This document shows positions 28,238 through 37,106 of a DNA stretch of 64,000 nucleotides, in pieces. Positions within the stretch are counted from its first letter, which is position 1; the number at the start of each line of letters is the position of its first letter. The notes under the pieces are model-generated. The model saw nothing but the letters and a program-made list of their open reading frames with translations. It ran no database searches and was not told the origin of the DNA. Source of the DNA: Terriglobia bacterium (lineage in GTDB: Bacteria; Acidobacteriota; Terriglobia; Bryobacterales; Bryobacteraceae); contig JAIQFN010000032.1 in NCBI GenBank assembly GCA_020073265.1, positions 1-64,000 of the forward strand, in the 5' to 3' direction. The position numbers were made by a program, and so were the translations under genes.

Positions 28238-28274
28238 CAATCGCTTCCCGCGCCCCTCGCGCTTGGCTTCCTTC

Positions 28275-29237
28275 TCAGTTAAACCACGTTTGCTCGTCCG
28301 CCAGATTGCCAGTGAGACGATCCCAAGTGAGGCGTTTGCCGACGATTTGAGATGCGGCCAATTTGAAGCGGTCGAAATCATCCAGCTTGCGATTGTTGTA
28401 GCGATAGCCTTGCTCGTCCAGATACCGGAACAGGTGAAACGGCTCCACGCTAATGTAGGTGCCGTGCAGACCGCGTTTCAGAAGGCTCCAGAAGTTCTCT
28501 AGGCCATTGGTATGAACGTTCCCTTCGACGTAGGATACTGCGTGGTCAATCACCTGATGCTGGTAGTTGGAATCCAGGGTGTTGTATGATTTCAGCGCAT
28601 CGCTGTAGATCGCGGAACCAGCCTCAACATGCTTCTTGATCTCAGTGTGAAGCGGTTTCCTTCGGACGGTTGGAACCACAGCGGTACGGACCTTGCCGCC
28701 ACGTTCGAGGATGCCCATTACAATGGTCTTGCCAGCGCTGCGCCGCGAACCTTTGGGCGGGTTCTTTTCGGCCCGCTTTACGGCGTGCATGTTGCGGGCC
28801 TTGCCGCCGATGAAAGTCTCGTCCACTTCGACGTGGCCGGAGAACTTCTCAATCGAGCCGGAGTGAAGAGCAAACCTGATGCGATGATCCAAGAACCATG
28901 CTGACTTCTGAGTGATGCCCAAATCGCGGGCGATCTCACAGGAAGAAATTCCATTTCGGCAATTCACGATCATCCACATTGCGGTAAGCCACTTGTCTAG
29001 GCCAATAGGGCTGTCTTCCATGATGGTCCCAACCTTCACGGAGAACTTCGGACGGTCATGCTTCCCGTAGCACTTCCAAACCCGCGCCTTTGCCAGATAG
29101 GTGACCTTTTCGGAGCCGCAGTTCGGGCACTGCACCTTGCCGTCCGGCCAACGGAGATCCGCAAGGAACTTCTGGGAGTTTTCGAGATCGGCGAAGTAGA
29201 GGATTGCTTCTTGAAGGGTCTTGGGTGCGCTTGCCAT
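28275..29237 (-). CDS. IS1595-family (ISXO2-like) transposase
   Basis: A 320-residue transposase. An N-terminal zinc ribbon (CPNCGSEKV then WKCYGKH, residues about 36-60) is followed by a helix-turn-helix-like SSCEIARDLGITQKSAWF segment and the catalytic domain: VEVDETFIGG (first Asp), IYSDALKSY (second Asp) and HTNGLENFWSLLKRGLHGTY, where the third acidic or Asn residue and the Lys-Arg of the family lie. The frame is complete and ends within 1 kb of the passengers. This places the element in IS1595. Confidence 0.96.
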   Translation of the reverse strand: MASAPKTLQEAILYFADLENSQKFLADLRWPDGKVQCPNCGSEKVTYLAKARVWKCYGKHDRPKFSVKVGTIMEDSPIGLDKWLTAMWMIVNCRNGISSCEIARDLGITQKSAWFLDHRIRFALHSGSIEKFSGHVEVDETFIGGKARNMHAVKRAEKNPPKGSRRSAGKTIVMGILERGGKVRTAVVPTVRRKPLHTEIKKHVEAGSAIYSDALKSYNTLDSNYQHQVIDHAVSYVEGNVHTNGLENFWSLLKRGLHGTYISVEPFHLFRYLDEQGYRYNNRKLDDFDRFKLAASQIVGKRLTWDRLTGNLADEQTWFN

Positions 29238-29259
29238 GAAATAAGTATGCGCTAAAACG

Positions 29260-29285
29260 TCTGGTCAGTCAAGTAATTAACTGCC
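29260..29285 (-). repeat. Right terminal inverted repeat of the IS1595-type element
   Basis: Read on the minus strand it starts GGCAGTTAATTACTTG and continues to CTGACCAGA, the partner of 26898-26923. The transposase start codon lies 23 bp inside it, so the repeat probably overlaps the transposase promoter region. Confidence 0.92.
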
Positions 29286-29334
29286 GTTTTTTCAAAAGAC
29301 CAAGTCGAGCGCTTCGCCGAACGCAACCGTCTAC

Positions 29335-31373
<2,039 letters not shown>

Positions 31374-31389
31374 GAGGAATCTAGAACTC

Positions 31390-31944
31390 ATGTCAACAGC
31401 CACCGCTAGCCCACAATCCGTTATCGCGCCACTCACCAAGGAGCAGGCCGCTGCGGAAATCCAACCGATTTTTGACAAGCTTACTCATGTCTTCGGCCGG
31501 ATGCCCGGCTTCTTCGGCACCATGGCGCGCGTCCCCGAGGCCTTGCAACACTTCCTCCCGCTCTATGCCGCGATCATCGATCGAGGAAACGTCGAAGCCA
31601 AGTACAAAGAGCTGGCGTACCTCAAAACCGCGCAGATCAACGGCTGCCAGTATTGCTTCCAGGCCCACACCGCGTCCGGGAAAAAGAACGGCGTTACCGA
31701 AGAACAGATCAAGTCCATCACGTTTTTCGCCCGCAGCGCCGCCTTCGACGAAAAGGAAAAAGCGGTGTTACTGTACGCCGAGCGCGTGACGCGCGGCGCA
31801 TCCGCGGTCCGTGGGCGCGCGCTCGAGGAGCTGAAGCAGTATTTCAACGACGATCAGATCGTGGAGCTGACGTTGACCATCTGCATGGCCAATTTCACCA
31901 ACCGCTTCAACGATACCTTCTTCGTCACGCCCGACATCGGCTGA
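31390..31944 (+). CDS. AhpD-like / carboxymuconolactone decarboxylase family protein
   Basis: A 184-residue helical protein with the AhpD-type redox motif in QINGCQYCFQAHT (C-x-x-C followed by His). Family members act as alkylhydroperoxidases or in disulfide exchange. TAGGAGGA lies 11 nt before the ATG, one of the best ribosome sites in the window, which suggests high expression. It follows the CoA-binding gene by 16 nt and may share its transcript. Confidence 0.88.
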   Translation: MSTATASPQSVIAPLTKEQAAAEIQPIFDKLTHVFGRMPGFFGTMARVPEALQHFLPLYAAIIDRGNVEAKYKELAYLKTAQINGCQYCFQAHTASGKKNGVTEEQIKSITFFARSAAFDEKEKAVLLYAERVTRGASAVRGRALEELKQYFNDDQIVELTLTICMANFTNRFNDTFFVTPDIG

Positions 31945-31961
31945 CCGCCGATGTGGCAATC

Positions 31962-32034
31962 CCGCTCCCTAAACGGTCACGGCTCGTTTCTGCATGGCAC
32001 CGCGACTTGCTGAGCCACGACCGTGAGGGAGTGG
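31962..32034. repeat. Long imperfect inverted repeat, dispersed family
   Basis: The left arm at 31962-31985 (CCGCTCCCTAAACGGTCACG and GCTC) pairs imperfectly with the right arm at 32012-32034 (GAGCCACGACCGTGAGGGAG and TGG), with a 26-nt loop. A related single arm occurs at 47244-47268. It follows the AhpD-like gene and could act as a terminator or mobile palindrome. The 250 bp around it hold no gene. Confidence 0.7.
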
Positions 32035-32198
32035 TCGCGCGGATGTTTCAGCGCGCCGGCGCACCTGATGCCGCGTCCCAGATCCGGGGGACGCCCGCTG
32101 ATCCTAGTACCAAAGTCCATCAGGCATACCAGCCTGGCATCTAGGTTCTCCGCCCGATTGGGATGACGCGTGCTTCCGCTTAGAATGCAATTGGAATC

Positions 32199-32438
32199 AT
32201 GAACGAAGCATTGCTCGCCGGCAAGCCTGCCAAAACCCAGTACTCCGAGTCCGAAGCGGCCAAGGAATTGGGCGTCACCGTGGAACAGTTGCGAACGTTG
32301 ATCCGCAGTCACATTGCGGAATCGGATGAAGATCTCACCAACGTCCCGATTACCAGCTTCCACCCGTCGGACCTGCTGCTGCTCAAGCTTCTTTCGGGGT
32401 TGAACGGGAGTCCCACGCTGCAGGGTTCAGAAGCGTAG
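32199..32438 (+). CDS. Small hypothetical protein with MerR-like helix-turn-helix
   Basis: A 79-residue protein; residues about 15-40 (YSESEAAKELGVTVEQLRTLI) look like a MerR or excisionase-type HTH, followed by DLLLLKLLSGLNG. No effector domain is present. Its last 56 bp overlap the 3' end of the converging dehydrogenase gene. A TAGAAT hexamer lies 12 nt before the ATG. Confidence 0.6.
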   Translation: MNEALLAGKPAKTQYSESEAAKELGVTVEQLRTLIRSHIAESDEDLTNVPITSFHPSDLLLLKLLSGLNGSPTLQGSEA

Positions 32439-33390
32439 GCGGGCGGCGCCCTTCCAAAGCCGCCACAGCGTTCCTCGCCGCCAGCATCGACATCTCGCGG
32501 CGCGTGTCGATGGACGCGCTGGCGATGTGCGGCGCCAGCACCACGTTAGCGAGCTTCAACAGCTCCGCATTCACCTCCGGCTCCCGCTCGAACACGTCCA
32601 GACCCGCGCCCGCGATCCAGCATTCTCCCAGAGCCTTCGCCAACGCCGCTTCGTCCACCACCGGACCGCGCGAAGTATTCACCAGCAGTGCGGACTTCTT
32701 CATGAGCCTGAGCTCGGCTTCCCCGATCAGCTTGCGCGTGGCATCGAGCAACGGAACGTGCAGGCTCACGAAGTCGGCTTCCTTCAGAAGCTGTTCCTTG
32801 GAGACGAACTCGATCCCCAGTTCTCGCTCGATCGATTCCGGCGCGCGCACCGCATCGTGATAAAGGGTGCGCATGGAGAAGCCCCGCCCCCGCCGCGCCA
32901 TCGCCTGGCCGATGCGCCCCATGCCGAAGATCCCCAGCGTGCGATGGTGCACGTCGTGACCCACCAGCAGATCGATGGTCCACTTGCGCCACCGGCCCGA
33001 GTGTACGAACTGGTGCCCCTCCACCACGCGCCGCGCCGCCGCCAGCAAAAGCGCGAAGGCGAAGTCGGCCGTCGTCTCCGTGAGCACATCCGGCGTGTTG
33101 CTCACCAGGATGCCCTTGCGCGTCGCCGCCGGAACATCGATGTTGTCGAACCCCACCGCGACGTTGGCGATGATGCGTACGCCTTCCAGCGAATCGATCA
33201 CCGCCGCGCTAAAGCGGTCGGTCAACTGCGAAACCACTGCCTGCTTTCCCCGCAGTCGCTGCTTCAGTTCATCCGGGCTGAGGCCATCGTCGGTGCCCGC
33301 ATAGTCTACATCGCAATGCTCTTCTAAGTATTCGATCGCCTCCGGATAGATACGCTTGGTGACCAGCACGCTGGGCTTCATTGCTACCAT
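32383..33390 (-). CDS. D-2-hydroxyacid dehydrogenase (glyoxylate/hydroxypyruvate reductase type)
   Basis: A 335-residue NAD(P)-dependent dehydrogenase: NVAVGFDNIDVPAATRKGI, GIFGMGRIGQAMARR (dinucleotide fold), NTSRGPVVDE (active Arg), DVFEREPEVN (Glu) and LAPHIASAS (His) are in place and in the usual order, closest to GyaR-type glyoxylate reductases. It diverges with an 8-bp gap from a tartronate semialdehyde reductase-like gene, so the pair could form a glyoxylate/glycerate module. The start may be 33390 or ATG 33381. Confidence 0.88.
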   Translation of the reverse strand: MVAMKPSVLVTKRIYPEAIEYLEEHCDVDYAGTDDGLSPDELKQRLRGKQAVVSQLTDRFSAAVIDSLEGVRIIANVAVGFDNIDVPAATRKGILVSNTPDVLTETTADFAFALLLAAARRVVEGHQFVHSGRWRKWTIDLLVGHDVHHRTLGIFGMGRIGQAMARRGRGFSMRTLYHDAVRAPESIERELGIEFVSKEQLLKEADFVSLHVPLLDATRKLIGEAELRLMKKSALLVNTSRGPVVDEAALAKALGECWIAGAGLDVFEREPEVNAELLKLANVVLAPHIASASIDTRREMSMLAARNAVAALEGRRPPTLLNPAAWDSRSTPKEA

Positions 33391-33398
33391 TCTCTCTT

Positions 33399-34292
33399 AT
33401 GGCAAACCTCGGATTTCTCGGATTGGGCCTCATGGGCTACGCGATGGCGCGCAACCTGGCGCGCGCCGGTCATCATCTCGCCGTCTGGTCGCACACCGCC
33501 GCCAAGGCCAGGCAGCTGGCCGCCGACGAAAAAGCCATCGCCTGCTCCACGCCCCGCGAGGTCGCCGAACAGTCCGAGTGCCTGTTCCTCTGCGTCGGCG
33601 ATACGCGCATGGCCGAAGAGGTCACCGTCGGATCGAACGGCGCCATCCACGGCGCCAAGCGCGGGACCGTGGTCGCCGATGCCAGCACCATCTCGCCCTC
33701 CGCCAGCCGCGCCATCGGAGCGAAGCTGTCGTCCGCCGGAATCCATTTTCTGGACGCTCCCTGCACCGGTTCGACGCCCGGCGCCAACGCCGGCACCCTG
33801 ACCTTCATGGTGGGCGGCGATCGCGCGGTCTTCGAGAGCGTCAAGCCTTACTTCGAGATCATGGGCAAGCAGTTCTACTTCTGCGGCGGCCCCGGCATGG
33901 GCCTGCAGGCCAAGCTGACACAGAACCTGATTCTCGCTAACCTGATGCAAGCGTTCAACGAAGGCATGGCGCTCAGCACCAAGGGCGGCATCGACCCGGA
34001 GCTGATGCTGGAGATCCTCAACAACAGCGCCGCCAAGTCCGGGCTAATCGCGTACAAGGCCCCTTTCGTCTTCAAACGGGACTTCACCACCAACTTTTCC
34101 ACAAAGTGGATGCACAAGGACGTCGGCCTGGCGCTCGGGTCGGCCGAGGAGCTGGGTCTGCCCCTACCCATCACCAGCCTCACCGAACAGATGTTTCGTG
34201 CTGCAATTTCAGAGGGATACGGCGAAGACGACATGTGCGCGACCATCCGGGTCATGGAGCGCTGGGCGGGCGTCCAGGTCAAGAAACATTAA
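33399..34292 (+). CDS. 3-hydroxyisobutyrate / 2-hydroxy-3-oxopropionate dehydrogenase family
   Basis: A 297-residue beta-hydroxyacid dehydrogenase: GFLGLGLMGYAMARNLARAG at the N terminus, FLDAPCTGSTPGANAGTLTFMVGG (substrate site), and the catalytic Lys in LQAKLTQNLILANLMQA. Members reduce tartronate semialdehyde or oxidise hydroxyisobutyrate; the substrate is not certain. ATG 33399 is preferred to 33381 by alignment with the family start, although no clear ribosome site precedes it. Its promoter must overlap that of the divergent dehydrogenase. Confidence 0.88.
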   Translation: MANLGFLGLGLMGYAMARNLARAGHHLAVWSHTAAKARQLAADEKAIACSTPREVAEQSECLFLCVGDTRMAEEVTVGSNGAIHGAKRGTVVADASTISPSASRAIGAKLSSAGIHFLDAPCTGSTPGANAGTLTFMVGGDRAVFESVKPYFEIMGKQFYFCGGPGMGLQAKLTQNLILANLMQAFNEGMALSTKGGIDPELMLEILNNSAAKSGLIAYKAPFVFKRDFTTNFSTKWMHKDVGLALGSAEELGLPLPITSLTEQMFRAAISEGYGEDDMCATIRVMERWAGVQVKKH

Positions 34293-34307
34293 AAATACAA
34301 AAAACTG

Positions 34308-34336
34308 TTGCGTTCCGGAATTCCATATATTATTAT
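34308..34336 (+). promoter_or_regulatory. Sigma-70-like promoter before the structured RNA
   Basis: TTGCGT at 34308-34313, a 17-bp spacer, and TATTAT at 34331-34336. The predicted start near 34343 is three bases before the first paired base of the structured RNA at 34346. Confidence 0.65.
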
Positions 34337-34345
34337 TGGAAGTAA

Positions 34346-34455
34346 GCCGGGGAGGCAACTCCCACCAAAGCGAGACTAACCTCATAAAAAGACCCCTGAA
34401 GCAACCCTCCCCGGCGCCCGAAAGGGTCAGGTCTTTTGCAGTGATGAGAGGTTAG
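34346..34455 (+). ncRNA. Candidate structured RNA / leader upstream of dxr (pseudoknot, bistable)
   Basis: Perfect complementary segments define a compact fold. P1 pairs GCCGGGGAGG (34346-34355) with CCTCCCCGGC (34406-34415). P2 pairs CTAACCTC (34376-34383) with GAGGTTAG (34448-34455). P3 pairs AAAAGACC (34387-34394) with GGTCTTTT (34430-34437) and is extended by TGA/TCA past a 2-nt bulge. P4 is CCC-GAAA-GGG (34417-34426). The 3' strand of P1 lies in the P3 loop, so P1 is a pseudoknot. The 5' strand of P1 also forms a local hairpin GGGAG-GCAA-CTCCC (34350-34363), which excludes P1: a possible switch. Two GNRA loops favour the plus strand. No known class recognised. Confidence 0.6.
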
Positions 34456-34555
34456 GCGATCCAAGGTTCCCTGAGCGGTGAAGCGTCTGTAATCTGTCTT
34501 CATCTTTGACTCGGCCGAGCGGAACGCCAATGACGGAATTTTCGTCACTTGACGA

Positions 34556-34561
34556 TATAAT
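34556..34561 (+). promoter_or_regulatory. Possible -10 box directly before dxr
   Basis: A perfect TATAAT ends 7 nt before the TTG start at 34569, so a transcript from it would be leaderless. A TGACGG 19-20 bp upstream is a poor -35. dxr may therefore be made both from this site and from the structured-leader promoter at 34308. Confidence 0.4.
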
Positions 34562-34568
34562 AAGGCCA

Positions 34569-35786
34569 TTGAAAGCCCTCACCATCCTCGGCTCCACGGG
34601 CTCCATCGGCGTCAGCACGCTGGACGTGGTAGGCCGGCATCCCGATCAATACCGCATCCACGCGCTGGTGGCCGGCCAGAACATCGATCTGCTGAGCGAG
34701 CAGGTGCAGCGGTTTCGGCCGAAAGTGGTAGTGACCGCAACCGATGAAGGCCGCGCGAGTCTAATAAAGAGGCTAGGGGATTCGAACCTGCCTCGCCACC
34801 AGTGGCCGGAGTTCGGGTGTGGCTCCCAGGCGCGCGTTGAGGTGGCTACCGATCCTGAAGTCGATTTCGTCATGTCGGCGATCGTCGGCGTGGCTGGCCT
34901 CGAAGCTACTTATGAGGCCATCCGTTGCGGAAAGCGAATCGGTTTGGCGAACAAGGAGGTCCTGGTGGCAAGCGGAAGGCTGGTGATCGCGGCCGCCCGG
35001 CAATCCGGTACCGAGCTGATTCCCGTGGATAGCGAGCACAACGGCGCTCACCAGTGCCTGCGCGCGGGCAAACGCACCGAAGTGGCTCGCCTGATCCTGA
35101 CTGCGTCCGGCGGTCCGTTCCGCGAGACGTCCGTCGACCGTCTGGCGGCCGTCACCCCGGCGGAAGCGCTGAACCACCCCACCTGGAAAATGGGTCGGCG
35201 CATCACCATCGATTCCGCCACCCTGATGAACAAAGGCTTCGAAGTGATCGAGGCCTGTTGGTTATTCGATTTTTCCGCCGATGAAGTAGATGTGGTGATT
35301 CATCCGCAGTCTTCCGTGCATGCCATGGTTGAATACACCGACGGCAGCGTGATCGCGCAGATCTCGGCCACCGACATGCGCATGCCCATTCAATACGCGC
35401 TCACCTATCCGGAACGCGAGGCCGCGCCGGTGCCCAGGCTGGACTGGAACCAGGCGCGAAGCTGGACCTTCTCGCCGCCGGACCTTGAAAAATTCCCGGC
35501 GCTCCGGCTGGCCTACCAGGCCCAGCGCGACGGCGGGTCGGCCACCTGCACGCTGAATGCGGCCGATGAGGTCGCGGTGGATGCGTTCCTCAAACAGCAG
35601 ATTTCCTTTCCAGCCATCTCCGCGGTGGTGGAGGAAACCCTGGCGCGGGTTCCCTCGCGCCAGCCGCAGTCGATCGGCGAAGTGCTGGAGATCGATGAAC
35701 GCTCCCGCGGCGTCGCGCGCCAGGTGGTCCGCGAAAAAGCAGACGCACTGCAACCGGAGCGCAGTCAGTTGTCCGTAAGAGCCTAA
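34569..35786 (+). CDS. dxr: 1-deoxy-D-xylulose-5-phosphate reductoisomerase
   Basis: A 405-residue enzyme of the MEP isoprenoid pathway, converting DXP to MEP with NADPH. LTILGSTGSIGVSTLDV is the NADPH fold; GLANKEVLVASG, the metal and substrate motif SEHNGAHQCL (usually SEHSAIFQ-type) and HPTWKMGRRITIDSATLMNKGFEV follow as in the family. The open frame reaches back to 34506, and ATG 34530 is possible, but the family begins at MK-LTILGSTGSIG, which fits the TTG at 34569. It forms an operon with the rseP-like gene 3 bp downstream, the same neighbour as in many bacteria. Confidence 0.93.
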   Translation: MKALTILGSTGSIGVSTLDVVGRHPDQYRIHALVAGQNIDLLSEQVQRFRPKVVVTATDEGRASLIKRLGDSNLPRHQWPEFGCGSQARVEVATDPEVDFVMSAIVGVAGLEATYEAIRCGKRIGLANKEVLVASGRLVIAAARQSGTELIPVDSEHNGAHQCLRAGKRTEVARLILTASGGPFRETSVDRLAAVTPAEALNHPTWKMGRRITIDSATLMNKGFEVIEACWLFDFSADEVDVVIHPQSSVHAMVEYTDGSVIAQISATDMRMPIQYALTYPEREAAPVPRLDWNQARSWTFSPPDLEKFPALRLAYQAQRDGGSATCTLNAADEVAVDAFLKQQISFPAISAVVEETLARVPSRQPQSIGEVLEIDERSRGVARQVVREKADALQPERSQLSVRA

Positions 35787-35789
35787 TCT

Positions 35790-37106
35790 ATGTCTTTCGT
35801 GATTCTGCAGAATTTCTGGTGGTTCCTGGTCCTGATCGGCGTGATGATCATCATCCATGAACTGGGACACTACTGGGCCGCGCGCTTCTTCGACGTCAAG
35901 GTGGAGACCTTCAGTTTCGGGTTCGGGCCGCGGCTGTTCGGGTTTCGAAAAGGCGAGACGGATTTTCGCTTTGCCGCCATCCTGTTCGGCGGTTACGTGA
36001 AGATGGCTGGCGAGCAGCCCGGCGATGAGAACGCTGCCGACCCGCGCAGCTTTTTGCAGAAACCGCGCTGGCAGCGCCTCATCATCGCGTTCGCGGGACC
36101 CGCCATGAATATCCTGCTCGCCGTGACGGTCCTGGCCGGCCTGTTCATGGTGCGCTTCCCCAAGATTCCCACGACCAACTCGCCCGTGGTCGGTTACGTG
36201 GTACCCGATAGCGCGGCCGCCAAGGCCGGAATCCGCGAGGGCGATCGCGTGGTGCAGATCGACAACACCTCCGATCCGACCTGGGAAGACGTCGGGATGA
36301 AGGAAGTGGCCAGCGCCGGGCACCCGCTCAGCGTCTGGATCGTGCGCAACGGCGAGCGCAAGCTGGTAACCGTGACGCCGGTGCTGGATCCCAAGACCGG
36401 AGCCGGTTTCGCGGGTTGGGCCGAAGAAAGCCAGATTGAAATCGCCGGCGTGCTGCCGGACAAGCCGGCCGCCAAGGCGGGCATCCAGCTGGGCGACATC
36501 GTGGTGAGCGTCAACGGCGAGCCGGTCCGCTCCACGCCCAAGCTGCACGACATCATCAGCAACAACGGCGGCAAGCCGGTGGAGATCGTGTATTCGAGAA
36601 ACGGCAAGCTCGCCACCGTCACCCTAACGCCCTCGCCATCGGACACCGACGGGACCCAGAAGTGGATGATCGGCGTGAGCCTCCAGCCGCGCGTGGTCTT
36701 CGTCAGCCTTTCGCTGCCTCGAGCGCTGGTGGAGTCGGTACGGCAGAACACCAAGAGTGCCACTTTCATCTACCAGTTCCTGCGCGGCATCGTGGAGCGC
36801 CGCATGTCGCCCAAGTCGCTGGAAGGCCCCATCCGGATCGCGCAGTTGTCGGGTGAGGCCGCGCGCGAAGGTCCCACCGCCTACTTCGGTCTGGCCGCGA
36901 TGTTGAGCCTCAATCTGGCCATCGTCAACATGCTGCCCATTCCGATCCTGGACGGCGGCGTGATTCTGCTGCTGTTGGTGGAGATGTTCATGCGCCGCGA
37001 TCTGAGCCTGCGCGTGAAGGAAGCCGCCTTGAAGCTCGGCTTCGTGTTCCTGATGGGCGTGGTGGCGTTCGCGATCTACAACGACATCTCGAAGCTGGCG
37101 GGTTAG
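35790..37106 (+). CDS. rseP: RIP zinc metalloprotease RseP (site-2 protease family)
   Basis: A 438-residue intramembrane protease. HELGH (residues 23-27) sits in the first membrane helix and the second metal motif is in NMLPIPILDGG near residue 390. Two PDZ domains occupy about 120-210 and 215-290 (DSAAAKAGIREGDRVVQID and KPAAKAGIQLGDIVVSVN). It cleaves anti-sigma factors or remnant signal peptides in the membrane. It lies 3 bp after dxr and its end overlaps the convergent peptidase gene by 4 bp. Confidence 0.94.
   Translation: MSFVILQNFWWFLVLIGVMIIIHELGHYWAARFFDVKVETFSFGFGPRLFGFRKGETDFRFAAILFGGYVKMAGEQPGDENAADPRSFLQKPRWQRLIIAFAGPAMNILLAVTVLAGLFMVRFPKIPTTNSPVVGYVVPDSAAAKAGIREGDRVVQIDNTSDPTWEDVGMKEVASAGHPLSVWIVRNGERKLVTVTPVLDPKTGAGFAGWAEESQIEIAGVLPDKPAAKAGIQLGDIVVSVNGEPVRSTPKLHDIISNNGGKPVEIVYSRNGKLATVTLTPSPSDTDGTQKWMIGVSLQPRVVFVSLSLPRALVESVRQNTKSATFIYQFLRGIVERRMSPKSLEGPIRIAQLSGEAAREGPTAYFGLAAMLSLNLAIVNMLPIPILDGGVILLLLVEMFMRRDLSLRVKEAALKLGFVFLMGVVAFAIYNDISKLAG

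Larger units (their letters stand above)
26898..29285. mobile_element. IS1595-family element with three passenger genes (2388 bp)
   Basis: The element begins GGTGACTATTTACTTG and ends with the inverse of GGCAGTTAATTACTTG. The terminal repeats match at about 20 of 26 positions, including TTACTTG and CTGACCAGA. An exact 8-bp duplication GTTTTTTC flanks it. Inside are a minus-strand ISXO2-like transposase (28275-29237) and plus-strand passengers: a RusA-like protein, a 57-residue basic protein and a 134-residue protein. Passenger genes are known in some IS1595 subgroups. The perfect duplication and open transposase frame indicate a recent, possibly still active insertion. Confidence 0.93.

Noticed and set aside
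34346-34455. HDV-like or hammerhead ribozyme upstream of dxr
   Set aside because: The pseudoknot order and the 10-bp P1 do not fit HDV-like ribozymes, and the hammerhead core bases are not in place.
35262-36548. 428-residue minus-strand open frame
   Set aside because: Antisense shadow of dxr and rseP.
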